From Serratia sp. M24T3 (GTDB lineage Bacteria > Pseudomonadota > Gammaproteobacteria > Enterobacterales > Enterobacteriaceae): a stretch of DNA of 36,286 bases. Below the pieces are notes generated by a model. The model was not told the origin of the DNA. It saw nothing but the letters and a program-made list of their open reading frames with translations, and ran no database searches. The stretch covers positions 1-36,286 of the forward strand of contig NZ_AJHJ01000045.1 of the NCBI RefSeq assembly GCF_000257645.1, in the 5' to 3' direction. Both the position numbers and the translations under genes were made by a program. Below, one piece after another: positions 19,250-28,391 of this stretch; the first letter of the stretch is position 1, and every line of letters begins with the position of its first letter.

Positions 19250-21805
19250 TCACAGCATGGTTTTGAGACGGTAGATCCATTCCAGCGCTTGCCTTGGCGA
19301 CAGGGAATCAGCGTCTAGTGCCTCCAACGCCTCAACTGCCGGAGAAACTTCCTCGCTCAGCAAAGGCAACTGTGGGCCATCCACTTTGCTGGACGCCGCG
19401 TTGTTCGACAATGTTTCCAGCTCTTTAAGTTTCTGCTTCGCGCGTTTGATTACCTCACGCGGAACCCCCGCCAGTGCCGCTACTGCCAGGCCATAACTCT
19501 TGCTGGCCGCTCCTTCCTGCACGCTGTGCATAAAGGCGATAGTATCGCCATGCTCGACGGCATCCAGATGAATATTTACCGTGCCTTCCATTTTTTCCGG
19601 CAGCGTGGTTAGCTCGAAATAGTGGGTAGCGAAAAGGGTCATTGCTTTAATACGGCTTGCCAGATTTTCCGCGCAGGCCCAGGCCAGTGACAGTCCGTCA
19701 TAGGTCGACGTGCCGCGTCCAATTTCATCCATCAGCACCAGGCTATTTTCAGTGGCGTTGTGCAGGATATTGGCCGTTTCAGTCATTTCCACCATAAAGG
19801 TTGAACGACCCGAAGCCAGATCATCCGCTGCACCTACGCGGGTGAAAATGCGATCGATAGGGCCTAATGTCGCCTGCTCGGCGGGCACGAAGCTGCCGAT
19901 GTGCGCCATTAAGGCGATCAACGCTGCCTGACGCATATAAGTACTTTTACCGCCCATGTTTGGGCCAGTAATAATCAGCATTCGGCGCTGTGGTGACATC
20001 TGCAACGGGTTGGAAATAAAGGGTTCGCTAAGCACCTGCTCGACCACTGGATGGCGACCGCCCACAATATTAATCCCCGGCTTATCGCTCAGCGTCGGGC
20101 AGCAATAATTCAGGGTGTAGGCGCGCTCGGCCAGATTGTTCAGCACGTCGATTTCCGCAAGAGCAGCCGCGCTCTGTTGCAGCGCAGGAAGATGCGGCAT
20201 CAGCAGGTCGAACAACTCTTCATACAGAGCTTTTTCCAGAGACAGGGCTTTGCCTTTTGAAGTCAGGACCTTGTCTTCATACTCTTTCAGCTCGGGAATG
20301 ATATAACGCTCGGCGTTTTTCAGCGTCTGGCGGCGCACGTAATGAATAGGGGCCAGATGACTCTGCCCACGGCTGATTTGAATGTAATAGCCGTGAACGC
20401 CGTTAAATCCGACTTTCAAAGTATCCAGACCGAGCTTCTCACGTTCGCGGATTTCCAGACGATCCAGATAATCCGTTGCTCCATCGGCGAGGGCGCGCCA
20501 CTCATCCAGCTCGGTGTTATAACCTGGAGCAATCACGCCACCATCGCGAACCAGCACCGGCGGTGCCTCAATAATTGCGTGTTCAAGCAGGGCGATCAGT
20601 TCGTCAAACTCGCCGGCCTGTTCTACCAGCGTCTGGATATACGGCACGTCGATAGACTTTAGAATCAGGCGAATTTCAGGGAGTTGTTGCAGCGCATGCC
20701 GCATGCGGGCGAGATCGCGCGGGCGAGCACTGCGCAGAGCCAGACGAGCCAGAATTCGTTCCAGATCGCCAACCTGACGCAGAACCGGTTGCAAATCGGC
20801 GGTCAAATCTTGCAACCCTCCCACAGCCTGCTGGCGATTGTTCAGTACTTTGAAATCACGGGTAGGCATGTGGATCCAGCGCTTGAGCATGCGGCTGCCC
20901 ATAGGCGTCACGCTTTGATCGAGGATCGCTGCCAGGGTGTTTTCAACTCCGCCGGACAGATTCTGAGTCAGCTCAAGATTACGGCGCGTTGCGGCGTCCA
21001 TAATAATGCCGTCCTGCTGGCGCTCCATGGTAACGCCACGAATGTGCGGCAGCGAAGTGCGCTGAGTATCTTTAACGTATTGCAGCAGACAGCCTGCGGC
21101 ACGTAACGCCTGGGTGGCCTGCTCGACGCCGAACCCGATAAGGTCGCGGGTGCCAAACTGCAGGTTCAACTGCTGGCGGGCAGTTTCTAACTCAAATTCC
21201 CACATCGGCCTGCGACGCAGACCACGGCGGTTATCGATAAGAGACATCGATTCAAAGCTTTCCGGATACAGAAGTTCAGCCGGATTAGTGCGTTGGATCT
21301 CGGCGGCCATGGTTTCAAGGTCAGCCGGCTGGGCGACGCGAAAACGCCCCGAGCTGATATCCAGCGTAGCGTAGCCAAAACCTCGCCCGTCTTGCCAGAT
21401 GGCAGCGAGAAGGTTGTCCTGGCGTTCGCTGAGCAGGGCTTCGTCACTGACAGTACCGGGAGTTACGATGCGAACTACTTTGCGCTCGACCGGACCTTTG
21501 CTCAATGCCGGATCGCCGACTTGTTCGCAGATAGCCACTGATTCACCGAGGTTAACCAGCTTGGCCAGATAGCCTTCAACCGCATGATAAGGCACACCTG
21601 CCATCGGGATAGGTTCACCGGCGGAGGCGCCGCGCTTGGTCAGCGAGATTTCCAGCAGTTGGGAGGCTTTTTTGGCGTCATCATAGAACAACTCATAAAA
21701 GTCGCCCATCCGATAAAACATCAGGATTTCAGGATTCTGTGCCTTAAGACGCAGATACTGCTGCATCATGGGGGTGTGGGCATCTAAATTATCGCTATTA
21801 CTCAT
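19250..21805 (-). CDS. mutS: DNA mismatch repair protein MutS
   Basis: MutS recognises mismatches and small loops and recruits MutL. The 851-residue protein is full length (E. coli 853). Mismatch-contacting Phe36 and Glu38 are in GDFYELF; the Walker A is GPNMGGKS (614-621), followed by a [12 protein letters not shown] signature and an ATHYFEL block; the C-terminal tail includes the short tetramerisation segment. It is convergent with rpoS. The frame is unbroken, so there is no sign of a mutator allele. Confidence 0.98.
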   Translation of the reverse strand: MSNSDNLDAHTPMMQQYLRLKAQNPEILMFYRMGDFYELFYDDAKKASQLLEISLTKRGASAGEPIPMAGVPYHAVEGYLAKLVNLGESVAICEQVGDPALSKGPVERKVVRIVTPGTVSDEALLSERQDNLLAAIWQDGRGFGYATLDISSGRFRVAQPADLETMAAEIQRTNPAELLYPESFESMSLIDNRRGLRRRPMWEFELETARQQLNLQFGTRDLIGFGVEQATQALRAAGCLLQYVKDTQRTSLPHIRGVTMERQQDGIIMDAATRRNLELTQNLSGGVENTLAAILDQSVTPMGSRMLKRWIHMPTRDFKVLNNRQQAVGGLQDLTADLQPVLRQVGDLERILARLALRSARPRDLARMRHALQQLPEIRLILKSIDVPYIQTLVEQAGEFDELIALLEHAIIEAPPVLVRDGGVIAPGYNTELDEWRALADGATDYLDRLEIREREKLGLDTLKVGFNGVHGYYIQISRGQSHLAPIHYVRRQTLKNAERYIIPELKEYEDKVLTSKGKALSLEKALYEELFDLLMPHLPALQQSAAALAEIDVLNNLAERAYTLNYCCPTLSDKPGINIVGGRHPVVEQVLSEPFISNPLQMSPQRRMLIITGPNMGGKSTYMRQAALIALMAHIGSFVPAEQATLGPIDRIFTRVGAADDLASGRSTFMVEMTETANILHNATENSLVLMDEIGRGTSTYDGLSLAWACAENLASRIKAMTLFATHYFELTTLPEKMEGTVNIHLDAVEHGDTIAFMHSVQEGAASKSYGLAVAALAGVPREVIKRAKQKLKELETLSNNAASSKVDGPQLPLLSEEVSPAVEALEALDADSLSPRQALEWIYRLKTML

Positions 21806-22071
21806 GCGCTTAGTTTCTTAGTTGTTTAATTTTAACGTTTTTGTGATTTGAACTGTGACCAACAGACCTGCGGCAAGTTCGTAAAATCATCCCTGAGGCA
21901 ACATCACAAAAATCAATTTATTGCGTGAATTCATAGAGCTAACATCTGGAAGACTCTTAAATTTTTGTGCTGCTATAGTAGCCCAAGCACGGCAAAACTG
22001 ACACCCGTAAACTGGAATGCGCCTCGAAGATTTGCAAATATCAAAATCGATCGATGCGTTTTAATTCCGAT

Positions 22072-22989
22072 TTAAACACCGCTTGCTGATCGTTGGCGAT
22101 CTCGCAGTTCATGCACCAAATCGATCAACGCTTTCAATCCTGGCGGAATATGGCGGCGGCCGGAATAGTAGAGGCGCAGCCCGTCAAACGATGGGCACCA
22201 GTCTTCGAGCACGCTGTGTAGATTGCCATTGACCAAGTCTTTTTCTATGAACCAGCTTGAAATAAAGGCCAGCCCGATACCGTTGCGCGCTGCCTGTCGA
22301 ATCGCGCGTAACTCATTGAGGACGACGCGGGTGGGCATGTTGATCGTAAACTTTTGCTGGTGGCGCTCCAACTCCCAGTGATAAATCCCGCCGTGTGACA
22401 TGCGCATGCCAATGCCCAGATGATTCGCCAAATCGTCCGGTGACTGCGGCTTGCCGCGAGCCGCGAAATATTCCGGGCTACCGACAATCAGCATCCTCAT
22501 CGGAGGGGTTAAGGGAACGGCAATCATATCCTGCGGCACAGACTCGGCAAGGCGGATACCGGCGTCAAACCCTTCGGCGATGATATCGACCATTCGCGGC
22601 TCGGTCGCAATATCCAGACGCATATTCGGATAACGTTGCAAATATTCACGCAGCAACGGCTCAAACAAAATCATGGCTGATTCAGGAGGGGCGTTGATGC
22701 GCAATGTGCCGGTTGGCGTTTCAGGTAAAGTGCTGATCTCTTCTGACGCGCGTTGGATTTCGGCCAGCGCCGGGGCGATGCGCTCGACGTAGCGACGCCC
22801 GGCTTCGGTCAGCGAAACGCTGCGGGTGGAGCGATTAAATAGCCTGATATTTAGCCGTGTCTCAAGACCGGCTATGGCATTGCTGACCGCCGTGGCAGAC
22901 ATACCCAGCTCGCGGGCTGCCGCACGAAAGCTGCTGCGCTGCGCAACCGCCAGAGTGACTTCCAGTTCTGTTAGCCCGGTGCGATGCAT
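22072..22989 (-). CDS. LysR-family transcriptional regulator
   Basis: A 305-residue LysR regulator with an N-terminal winged helix-turn-helix (about 4-62; recognition part about 20-41, FRAAARELGMSATAVSNAI) and a periplasmic-binding-like effector domain (about 90-295). Its ligand is unknown. It is divergent from the aldehyde dehydrogenase across a 123-base gap between the two start codons, the usual layout of a LysR regulator and its target. The style (NRSTRSVSLTEAGRRY) is that of the large 'CrgA/YafC-like' set, which gives no hint of ligand. Confidence 0.9.
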   Translation of the reverse strand: MHRTGLTELEVTLAVAQRSSFRAAARELGMSATAVSNAIAGLETRLNIRLFNRSTRSVSLTEAGRRYVERIAPALAEIQRASEEISTLPETPTGTLRINAPPESAMILFEPLLREYLQRYPNMRLDIATEPRMVDIIAEGFDAGIRLAESVPQDMIAVPLTPPMRMLIVGSPEYFAARGKPQSPDDLANHLGIGMRMSHGGIYHWELERHQQKFTINMPTRVVLNELRAIRQAARNGIGLAFISSWFIEKDLVNGNLHSVLEDWCPSFDGLRLYYSGRRHIPPGLKALIDLVHELRDRQRSASGV

Positions 22990-23112
22990 AAAAGATTATC
23001 CTGATTTTCGGTATTCCCCGTACAGCATAACCCCGCTTATCAGAGCAACAAAGCCTTCTTATACTCCTTGTCATCAAGCAGACGCCAGCTCGGCGTCGTA
23101 AAGGAGAACATC

Positions 23113-24531
23113 ATGCAGCACATCGATAAAATCTATATCAACGGTGAATTTGTCACGCCGCACGGCACCGAGTTGTTTGAGCTGTTTAATCCGGCGACCG
23201 AGGAGGTGATCGGCACGGTACGAATGGCGGATGTTGAAGATACCCAGCCCGCGATTGCCGCTGCAAAAGCCGCGTTTCCGGCCTGGTCCCGCACCACTAA
23301 GCAACAGCGAGTTGAGTTTCTGACACGTATGCATGCTGCCGTGGTCGAGTGCGAAAACGAACTGTTAGAAGCGATTATCGAAGAATATGGCGCGCCTGTC
23401 GCCCGTTCTAGCTGGATGGCGACTTACCCGGCAGACGTAATTTTGCAGGCTATTGAAGCGCTGGAGTCTTTCGAATTTGAAGAGCAGGCGGGAGCGGCGC
23501 AGGTAATTTATTCTCCGGTTGGAGTGGCAGGATTGATTACGCCATGGAACAGCGACGCCGGTTTTATCTGTAACAAGCTGGCGACGGCGCTGGCTGCTGG
23601 ATGTACTGCGGTCATTAAACCTAGCGAAATGAGTGCGATGCAGACTCAAATCATCACCCAGGCACTGCACAAGGCAGGGCTGCCAGCAGGTGTCTTCAAT
23701 ATTGTCACTGGCCGTGGTGATGTCGTCGGTGCTGAAATCAGTCGCCACCCAGATATCGCCAAAATATCCTTTACCGGCTCGACGGCGGTAGGTAAGGGGA
23801 TTGTCGAGAGCAGCGCGGCGACACTTAAGAGAGTGACGCTTGAACTCGGCGGCAAATCTCCGACCATTATTCTTGACGATGCAGACGCCGCTACGGTCGT
23901 GCCGATGGCGCTGATGGCCGGTTTTGGCAATAGTGGTCAAGCCTGTATTGCCGGAACCCGTATTCTGGTGCCGCAAAGCCGTTTAGGTGAATTTGAACAG
24001 GCTTTTGCTTTCGCTGTTACTTACATTAAGTCTGGCGATCCTCGCGATGAAAGCACTGATATTGGGCCGATGGTCAGCCGCAAACAGTGGGAAAGGGTGC
24101 AGGGTTATATTCGTCTGGGCATTGAAGAGGGAGCTAAAGTGCTGATTGGCGGCGAAGGGCGTCCGCAGGGATTTGACAAAGGCTGGCTGGTAAAACCTAC
24201 GATATTTACCAGTGCAAACAATCAGATGCGTATTGCCCGTGAAGAAATTTTTGGACCGGTGCTGGTGATCATTCCTTATCTGGATGAGGACGATGCTATT
24301 GCCATCGCCAATGATACTTCCTATGGTTTGAACGCCATCGTTCTGAGCGGAGATTTGCAACGCGGAATCAGCGTGGCGCGGCAAATCGAGACTGGCCGCG
24401 TGTTGGTAAATACCTTTGCGCATGAGCCAAAAGCGCCATTTGGCGGCGTTAAGCAGTCTGGCCTGGGCCGCGAAATGGGTAAATGGGGGCTTTCTGCTTA
24501 CCTGGAGCCAAAAACGCTGTTGGTCGGTTAA
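23113..24531 (+). CDS. NAD(P)-dependent aldehyde dehydrogenase
   Basis: A 472-residue aldehyde dehydrogenase superfamily enzyme, oxidising an unknown aldehyde to the acid. In this numbering the catalytic residues are Asn146 (TPWNS), Glu244 (LELGGKSP) and Cys278 (GQACIAGTR); the NAD motif FTGSTAVGKGI and C-terminal PFGGVKQSGLGRE are present. ATG 23113 is chosen because AAGGAG (23101-23106) precedes it by 6 bases; an upstream ATG (23068) would add 15 residues with no homology I know. A hairpin TACCCCG/CGGGGTA (24546-24570) after the stop lacks a T-run. Control by the divergent LysR gene is inferred. Confidence 0.9.
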   Translation: MQHIDKIYINGEFVTPHGTELFELFNPATEEVIGTVRMADVEDTQPAIAAAKAAFPAWSRTTKQQRVEFLTRMHAAVVECENELLEAIIEEYGAPVARSSWMATYPADVILQAIEALESFEFEEQAGAAQVIYSPVGVAGLITPWNSDAGFICNKLATALAAGCTAVIKPSEMSAMQTQIITQALHKAGLPAGVFNIVTGRGDVVGAEISRHPDIAKISFTGSTAVGKGIVESSAATLKRVTLELGGKSPTIILDDADAATVVPMALMAGFGNSGQACIAGTRILVPQSRLGEFEQAFAFAVTYIKSGDPRDESTDIGPMVSRKQWERVQGYIRLGIEEGAKVLIGGEGRPQGFDKGWLVKPTIFTSANNQMRIAREEIFGPVLVIIPYLDEDDAIAIANDTSYGLNAIVLSGDLQRGISVARQIETGRVLVNTFAHEPKAPFGGVKQSGLGREMGKWGLSAYLEPKTLLVG

Positions 24532-24681
24532 ATCCTATCGCTGATTACCCCGTGCAAGGCCGCCGGGGTATGCACAAACCTCATAAAAAGCTAAAATCCT
24601 TTCAAATAAAGACAGACAAATATTGTGGTCTTTTATTTTCGGAGTTTTCATTTTTTTTATAATAATTATTAAGAGGTTAGC

Positions 24682-25023
24682 GTGCAATCATTACCCCCTT
24701 GTCCAAAGTGCAGTTCTGAATTTACCTGGCAGGAAGGCGAGCAGTTAAACTGCCCGGAATGTGGACATGAGTGGTCTGCCAATGCTAATGCAGGGGCAGA
24801 AGATGAATCATTGATAGTTAAAGATGCCAACGGAAACCTGCTTGCCGACGGCGATTCGGTGACGGTTATCAAAGATCTCAAAGTTAAAGGCAGCTCAACA
24901 CCTTTGAAGATGGGTACCAAAGTAAAAAGCATCCGCCTGGTTGAAGGTGATCACAATATTGACTGCAAAATTGATGGTTTTGGACCGATGAAGCTGAAAT
25001 CTGAATTCGTTAAGAAAAACTAG
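24682..25023 (+). CDS. yjdM: Zinc-ribbon protein YjdM (PhnA family)
   Basis: A 113-residue protein with an N-terminal zinc ribbon (Cys7-X2-Cys10 and Cys24-X2-Cys27) and a C-terminal PhnA domain whose wording ([14 protein letters not shown], then [21 protein letters not shown]) is nearly identical to E. coli YjdM. Despite the old name phnA it is not the phosphonoacetate hydrolase, and its role is unknown. It uses a GTG start at 24682, with AAGAGG (24671-24676) as SD. In E. coli it lies near the phn genes; here it is alone, with none nearby. Confidence 0.9.
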   Translation: MQSLPPCPKCSSEFTWQEGEQLNCPECGHEWSANANAGAEDESLIVKDANGNLLADGDSVTVIKDLKVKGSSTPLKMGTKVKSIRLVEGDHNIDCKIDGFGPMKLKSEFVKKN

Positions 25024-25059
25024 TCCTCTCGAGTCAATCTCTGTCGGCAATGAGTTATC

Positions 25060-25088
25060 ACGGCCCTTGGTTGATAGTTTTGGGCCGT
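25060..25088 (+). other. Hairpin between yjdM and mltB
   Basis: ACGGCCC (25060-25066) pairs with GGGCCGT (25082-25088) over a 15-base loop; AAAA follows instead of a T-run. It may mark the end of yjdM transcription or be a 3' structure. Function unproven. Confidence 0.4.
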
Positions 25089-25223
25089 AAAATGACAGGT
25101 TCTTTGTCAACGGAGTATTCCTGCTGCAATTTGATTAAAATCCTTTAAACATTCCTTTTGTTCGAATCAAACAATGCATTAACATGATCATCTACCTTTA
25201 TTGTATCGCCAAACGGATGTCTG

Positions 25224-26303
25224 ATGCGTTATCTGGCCACCCTTCTTCCTATGGTTGTTCTGCTCTCAGCCTGTAGCAGCACGCCAAAACATAATACTGC
25301 GCAGGGCACGGCCCCGAGTGGCGGATTTTTAAATCCTCCTTCGCAGAATGGCTTCTTTACCAACGGTGCCAATGGCGATTTTGCCGATAATCCAGCCGCG
25401 AACGCCTTCATTGACAAGATGGTGCGCGAGCACGGATTCGACCGCCAGCAGTTGCAAAACACTTTCGGCCAGACGAAACGTCTGGACTGGGTATTGCGCT
25501 TGATGGACCGTCAGGCTCCGACCACGCTACCGCCTTCAGGGCCTTATGGCGCGTGGATCCGTTATCGCGGCAAGTTTATTACGCCAGATAACGTGCAGAA
25601 TGGCGTCGCCTTCTGGGATCAGTATCAGGACGCGCTGCAGCGTGCCTATCAGCAATACGGCGTGCCGCCGGAGATTATTGTCGGGATTATCGGTGTTGAA
25701 ACTCGTTGGGGCAGGGTGATGGGCAAGACGCGTATCATCGATGCGCTGGCGACGCTGGCGTTTGACTACCCGCGCCGTGCCGATTATTTTGCCGGTGAGC
25801 TGGAAACCTTCCTGTTGATGTCGCGGTCTGAAAATGACGATCCGCTGTTGCTGCGCGGCTCATTTGCCGGTGCGATGGGCTATGGGCAGTTTATGCCGTC
25901 AGCGTTCAAACAGTTCGCGGTAGATTTCGACGGTGACGGGCACATTAACCTGTGGGACCCCATCGATGCTATCGGTAGCGTCGCCAATTACTTTAAAGCG
26001 AATGGCTGGGTCAGTGGCGAGCCGGTTGCGGTGCAGGCCAGCGGACAGGCGCCCGGGCTGGAAAACGGTTATCAAACCAAGTATTCCGTCTCCACGCTGT
26101 CTTCAGTGGGCCTGATGCCACTCGGATCGCTTGGCGGTTATCAGCAGGCTAGCCTTTTGCGTCTGGATATGGGCACGAGCTATCAGTATTGGTATGGTTT
26201 ACCAAACTTCTACGCGATTACGCGCTACAACCACAGCACGCAGTATGCAATGGCAGTGTGGCAGCTGGGTCTGGCAGTCAAGCAGGCACGCGGCGGATCA
26301 TAA
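25224..26303 (+). CDS. mltB: Membrane-bound lytic murein transglycosylase B
   Basis: MltB cleaves the glycan strands of peptidoglycan to 1,6-anhydromuropeptides. The 359-residue protein is an outer-membrane lipoprotein (lipobox LSAC, Cys17). The catalytic Glu159 is in GIIGVETRWGR, matching Glu162 of E. coli Slt35, and the Ca-binding EF-hand-like loop DFDGDGHINLWD is present. Length compares with 361 in E. coli. It sits ahead of pncC-recA as in E. coli, but here with an operon inserted between. Confidence 0.96.
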   Translation: MRYLATLLPMVVLLSACSSTPKHNTAQGTAPSGGFLNPPSQNGFFTNGANGDFADNPAANAFIDKMVREHGFDRQQLQNTFGQTKRLDWVLRLMDRQAPTTLPPSGPYGAWIRYRGKFITPDNVQNGVAFWDQYQDALQRAYQQYGVPPEIIVGIIGVETRWGRVMGKTRIIDALATLAFDYPRRADYFAGELETFLLMSRSENDDPLLLRGSFAGAMGYGQFMPSAFKQFAVDFDGDGHINLWDPIDAIGSVANYFKANGWVSGEPVAVQASGQAPGLENGYQTKYSVSTLSSVGLMPLGSLGGYQQASLLRLDMGTSYQYWYGLPNFYAITRYNHSTQYAMAVWQLGLAVKQARGGS

Positions 26304-26308
26304 TGAAG

Positions 26309-26338
26309 ATGGCGGCCACAGTGGGCCGCCATTTTTTT
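26309..26338 (+). terminator. Terminator of mltB
   Basis: Nine-bp stem ATGGCGGCC (26309-26317) / GGCCGCCAT (26324-26332), loop ACAGTG, followed by a run of seven T. On the minus strand the tail is only CTTCATTAT, so it is a weaker stop for the convergent hydrolase operon. Confidence 0.9.
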
Positions 26339-26352
26339 AGCTATTCCTCGAT

Positions 26353-27036
26353 TCAGGCCAGCGCTTGCAGTACCGCTGCCGAATCCGCCACTGCCCCGAA
26401 AACTCCGCCCTGCATTTTTACCATCGCTAACGCCGCCAGATGATTGGCCGGATCTGTAGCCGCGCAGCAATCAGCAACCAGCAAACATTCAAATCCGCGA
26501 TCGTTGGCTTCACGCAGGGTGGTGTGAACGCACACGTCGGTCGTGATGCCCGTCAGCAAAAGGTTGGTTATTCCCTTTGTGTGCAACACCAGCTCCAAAT
26601 CGGTGGCATAAAACGAGCCTTTGCCCGGTTTGTCAATAATGATTTCTCCTGCTAACGGTTGAAGCTCGGGGATAATTTCCCAGCCCGGCTCGCCGCGTAC
26701 CAGAATTTTGCCACACGGGCCATCGTCGCCAATCCCCGCGCCAATCTGCCGTGAGCGCCAGCGCTTGTTGGCGGGCAAATCTGCCAAGTCTGGTCGGTGG
26801 CCTTCGCGAGTATGAATGATGGTATAACCGGCGCTGCGCATCACGCCCAGCAAATCGCCAATCGGTGCTATCGGGGCGCGGGTCAGGGCAATGTCATAGC
26901 CCATGGTGTCGACATAACCGCCGACGCCGCAAAAATCGGTCTGCATATCAATAATCACCAGCGCAGTGTTGGTCGGACTGAGCTGGCCATTGTAAGGCCA
27001 GGCATAAGGCGCGGATTCTATGTAGCGTTTGTTCAT
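26353..27036 (-). CDS. Isochorismatase-family cysteine hydrolase, probable biuret hydrolase
   Basis: A 227-residue isochorismatase-fold amidohydrolase. It recalls the biuret hydrolase (BiuH) of Rhizobium leguminosarum, which splits biuret to allophanate and ammonia. The catalytic triad is visible: Asp30 in IIDMQTDF, Lys136 in IDKPGKGSF and Cys169 in TTDVCVHTT. These are exactly six below the BiuH numbers I remember (36, 142, 175), and Gln209 fits the substrate glutamine at 215. The blocks YPWPYNG-like N-terminus, [20 protein letters not shown] and KMQGGVFG are also shared. Ureidoacrylate hydrolase RutB is a relative but lacks the biuret set by memory. Third gene of a leftward operon, 12 bases after the permease. 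No tool was used, so substrate is inferred. Confidence 0.8.
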   Translation of the reverse strand: MNKRYIESAPYAWPYNGQLSPTNTALVIIDMQTDFCGVGGYVDTMGYDIALTRAPIAPIGDLLGVMRSAGYTIIHTREGHRPDLADLPANKRWRSRQIGAGIGDDGPCGKILVRGEPGWEIIPELQPLAGEIIIDKPGKGSFYATDLELVLHTKGITNLLLTGITTDVCVHTTLREANDRGFECLLVADCCAATDPANHLAALAMVKMQGGVFGAVADSAAVLQALA

Positions 27037-27048
27037 TGGCTTTGCCCC

Positions 27049-28347
27049 TTATGCAGTAACCAGTTTTTTGGCAGTCATTGACTGAATGATCGAGTAAGCC
27101 ACGCCGCCAGCGATCATGCCGATCAGAGCCTCGCCGAAGTCGGGGAACCACAGGTGAGCAATCGATGCGCAAACTGTGCCGATGGCCCAGGATAAAAACG
27201 CACTGCCGCGATAATGGCTTTCGGCGCGCGCGCTGTTGATATGGCCGAGGAATAACAGGTCAACAATCATCACCGCGCCGATAGGGGGCACGGCTACGCC
27301 CAGCAGGCTCAGCCAGTTGAGGAAATAGCTCCATACGCCAATCACTGCCAGCACGCCGCCAATTACGCCGAGAATAATGGTCCACAGGCGCATTTTACTG
27401 TTCAGCAAATGGCTATAACCCACCGCGCCGTTGTACAGGCAATGGGTGCAGACTGATCCAAGATTGATAAACACGAACAGCAGGGCCAGCAGGTTCAATA
27501 GCACATTATGACCGACCAGCAGATGCAGGAAATCGCCGCCGTTTTGAGCTGGGTTAATTCCCGCACCTGCCGAAACAATTACCACCCCAGACAGCAACGA
27601 GACGACGTTAGCAACCGGAAAAGCCGAGAAAGTGGCGGCTACGGCTGATTTACCGGTTTGTGACCAGCGGGTGAAATCGGCGGTCATGGTGCCCGAATCG
27701 GCAAAACCGGCAATCACCATCGTCATGGCAATCCCCATCGTGATACCACCTGCGGTACCTTTATATTGCGTCACCTGACTTAAATCAGTGTGTTGTGAAA
27801 CAAAATACAGCGCTGCCAGGCCCAGGATCACAAACATGGGTGCTGCAATCATGCCGATGATCGACAGGGCGCGCACGCCGAGGAAAGTGACACCAGTGTA
27901 AAGCACGGTGGCGAGCACGATCACCCACGAGGTGTTCCAGCCAAAAGTGCTGTTGACGATGGTGCCGGTGAGGCCGGTCTGGAAAGCGTACCAGCCGATT
28001 ACCACGGTTGAAAGAAATGCCGAGGTAATGATGTAACCCCGGCTGCCAAAAGTTTTACGTGCCTGCATCGCGAAGTTAAGTCCGGTTTTACCCGCCAGAT
28101 AACTTAGTGCGCCAACATAGGCAAACAGCACCAGATTGCCGAGCAAAATGGCAATAATTGCCCGCCAGAACCCAAGATTGTAGGCCATGATGCCGCCAAA
28201 AACGGCATTGGTAAGAATCATGGGGAAACCAAACCACACCGCTGAAACTGAACGGGTCGAATGGCGATGAGAAAGTGGCACTGCTTCATTTTCGAATTCT
28301 TGTTCCAGCCCGATGGCCGTATCCTGCCGAGTGATGTTTTTGCTCAT
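27049..28347 (-). CDS. NCS1-family permease (CodB-type cytosine/ureide transporter)
   Basis: A 432-residue integral membrane protein of the nucleobase-cation symporter-1 family. It has about 12 hydrophobic segments after a polar N-terminus of about 33 residues. Similarities to E. coli CodB include the GNLVLFAYVGALSYLAGKTGL segment (compare GNLLLGIYTSFLGYIGAKTGL), GTMTADFTRW near residue 220 and VPPIGAVMIVDLL. Known NCS1 substrates include cytosine, allantoin, hydantoins and uracil. Given the flanking amidase and cysteine hydrolase, import of biuret or a related ureide is the likely role. It lies 44 bases after the amidase and 12 before the hydrolase. Confidence 0.88.
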   Translation of the reverse strand: MSKNITRQDTAIGLEQEFENEAVPLSHRHSTRSVSAVWFGFPMILTNAVFGGIMAYNLGFWRAIIAILLGNLVLFAYVGALSYLAGKTGLNFAMQARKTFGSRGYIITSAFLSTVVIGWYAFQTGLTGTIVNSTFGWNTSWVIVLATVLYTGVTFLGVRALSIIGMIAAPMFVILGLAALYFVSQHTDLSQVTQYKGTAGGITMGIAMTMVIAGFADSGTMTADFTRWSQTGKSAVAATFSAFPVANVVSLLSGVVIVSAGAGINPAQNGGDFLHLLVGHNVLLNLLALLFVFINLGSVCTHCLYNGAVGYSHLLNSKMRLWTIILGVIGGVLAVIGVWSYFLNWLSLLGVAVPPIGAVMIVDLLFLGHINSARAESHYRGSAFLSWAIGTVCASIAHLWFPDFGEALIGMIAGGVAYSIIQSMTAKKLVTA

Positions 28348-28391
28348 GGTGTTGTTCCTGAAAAATGTGGCAACAAGGGAAAACGGGACCT

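Noticed and set aside
19076-22071. Search for inserted genes or mobile elements around mutS
   Set aside because: Only mutS, the terminator and short AT-rich gaps are present; no transposase or inverted terminal repeats were seen.
21806-22071. Possible small gene in the 266-base gap between LysR and mutS
   Set aside because: No frame with a credible RBS and start; the stretch likely holds the mutS promoter.
23068-24531. Aldehyde dehydrogenase starting at ATG 23068
   Set aside because: The SD AAGGAG lies inside that frame, just before ATG 23113, and the extra 15 residues do not look like the family.
24546-24570. Hairpin after the aldehyde dehydrogenase as a terminator
   Set aside because: The stem is 7 bp with an 11-base loop and no T-run follows; it may be a 3' structure only, so it was not listed as a terminator.
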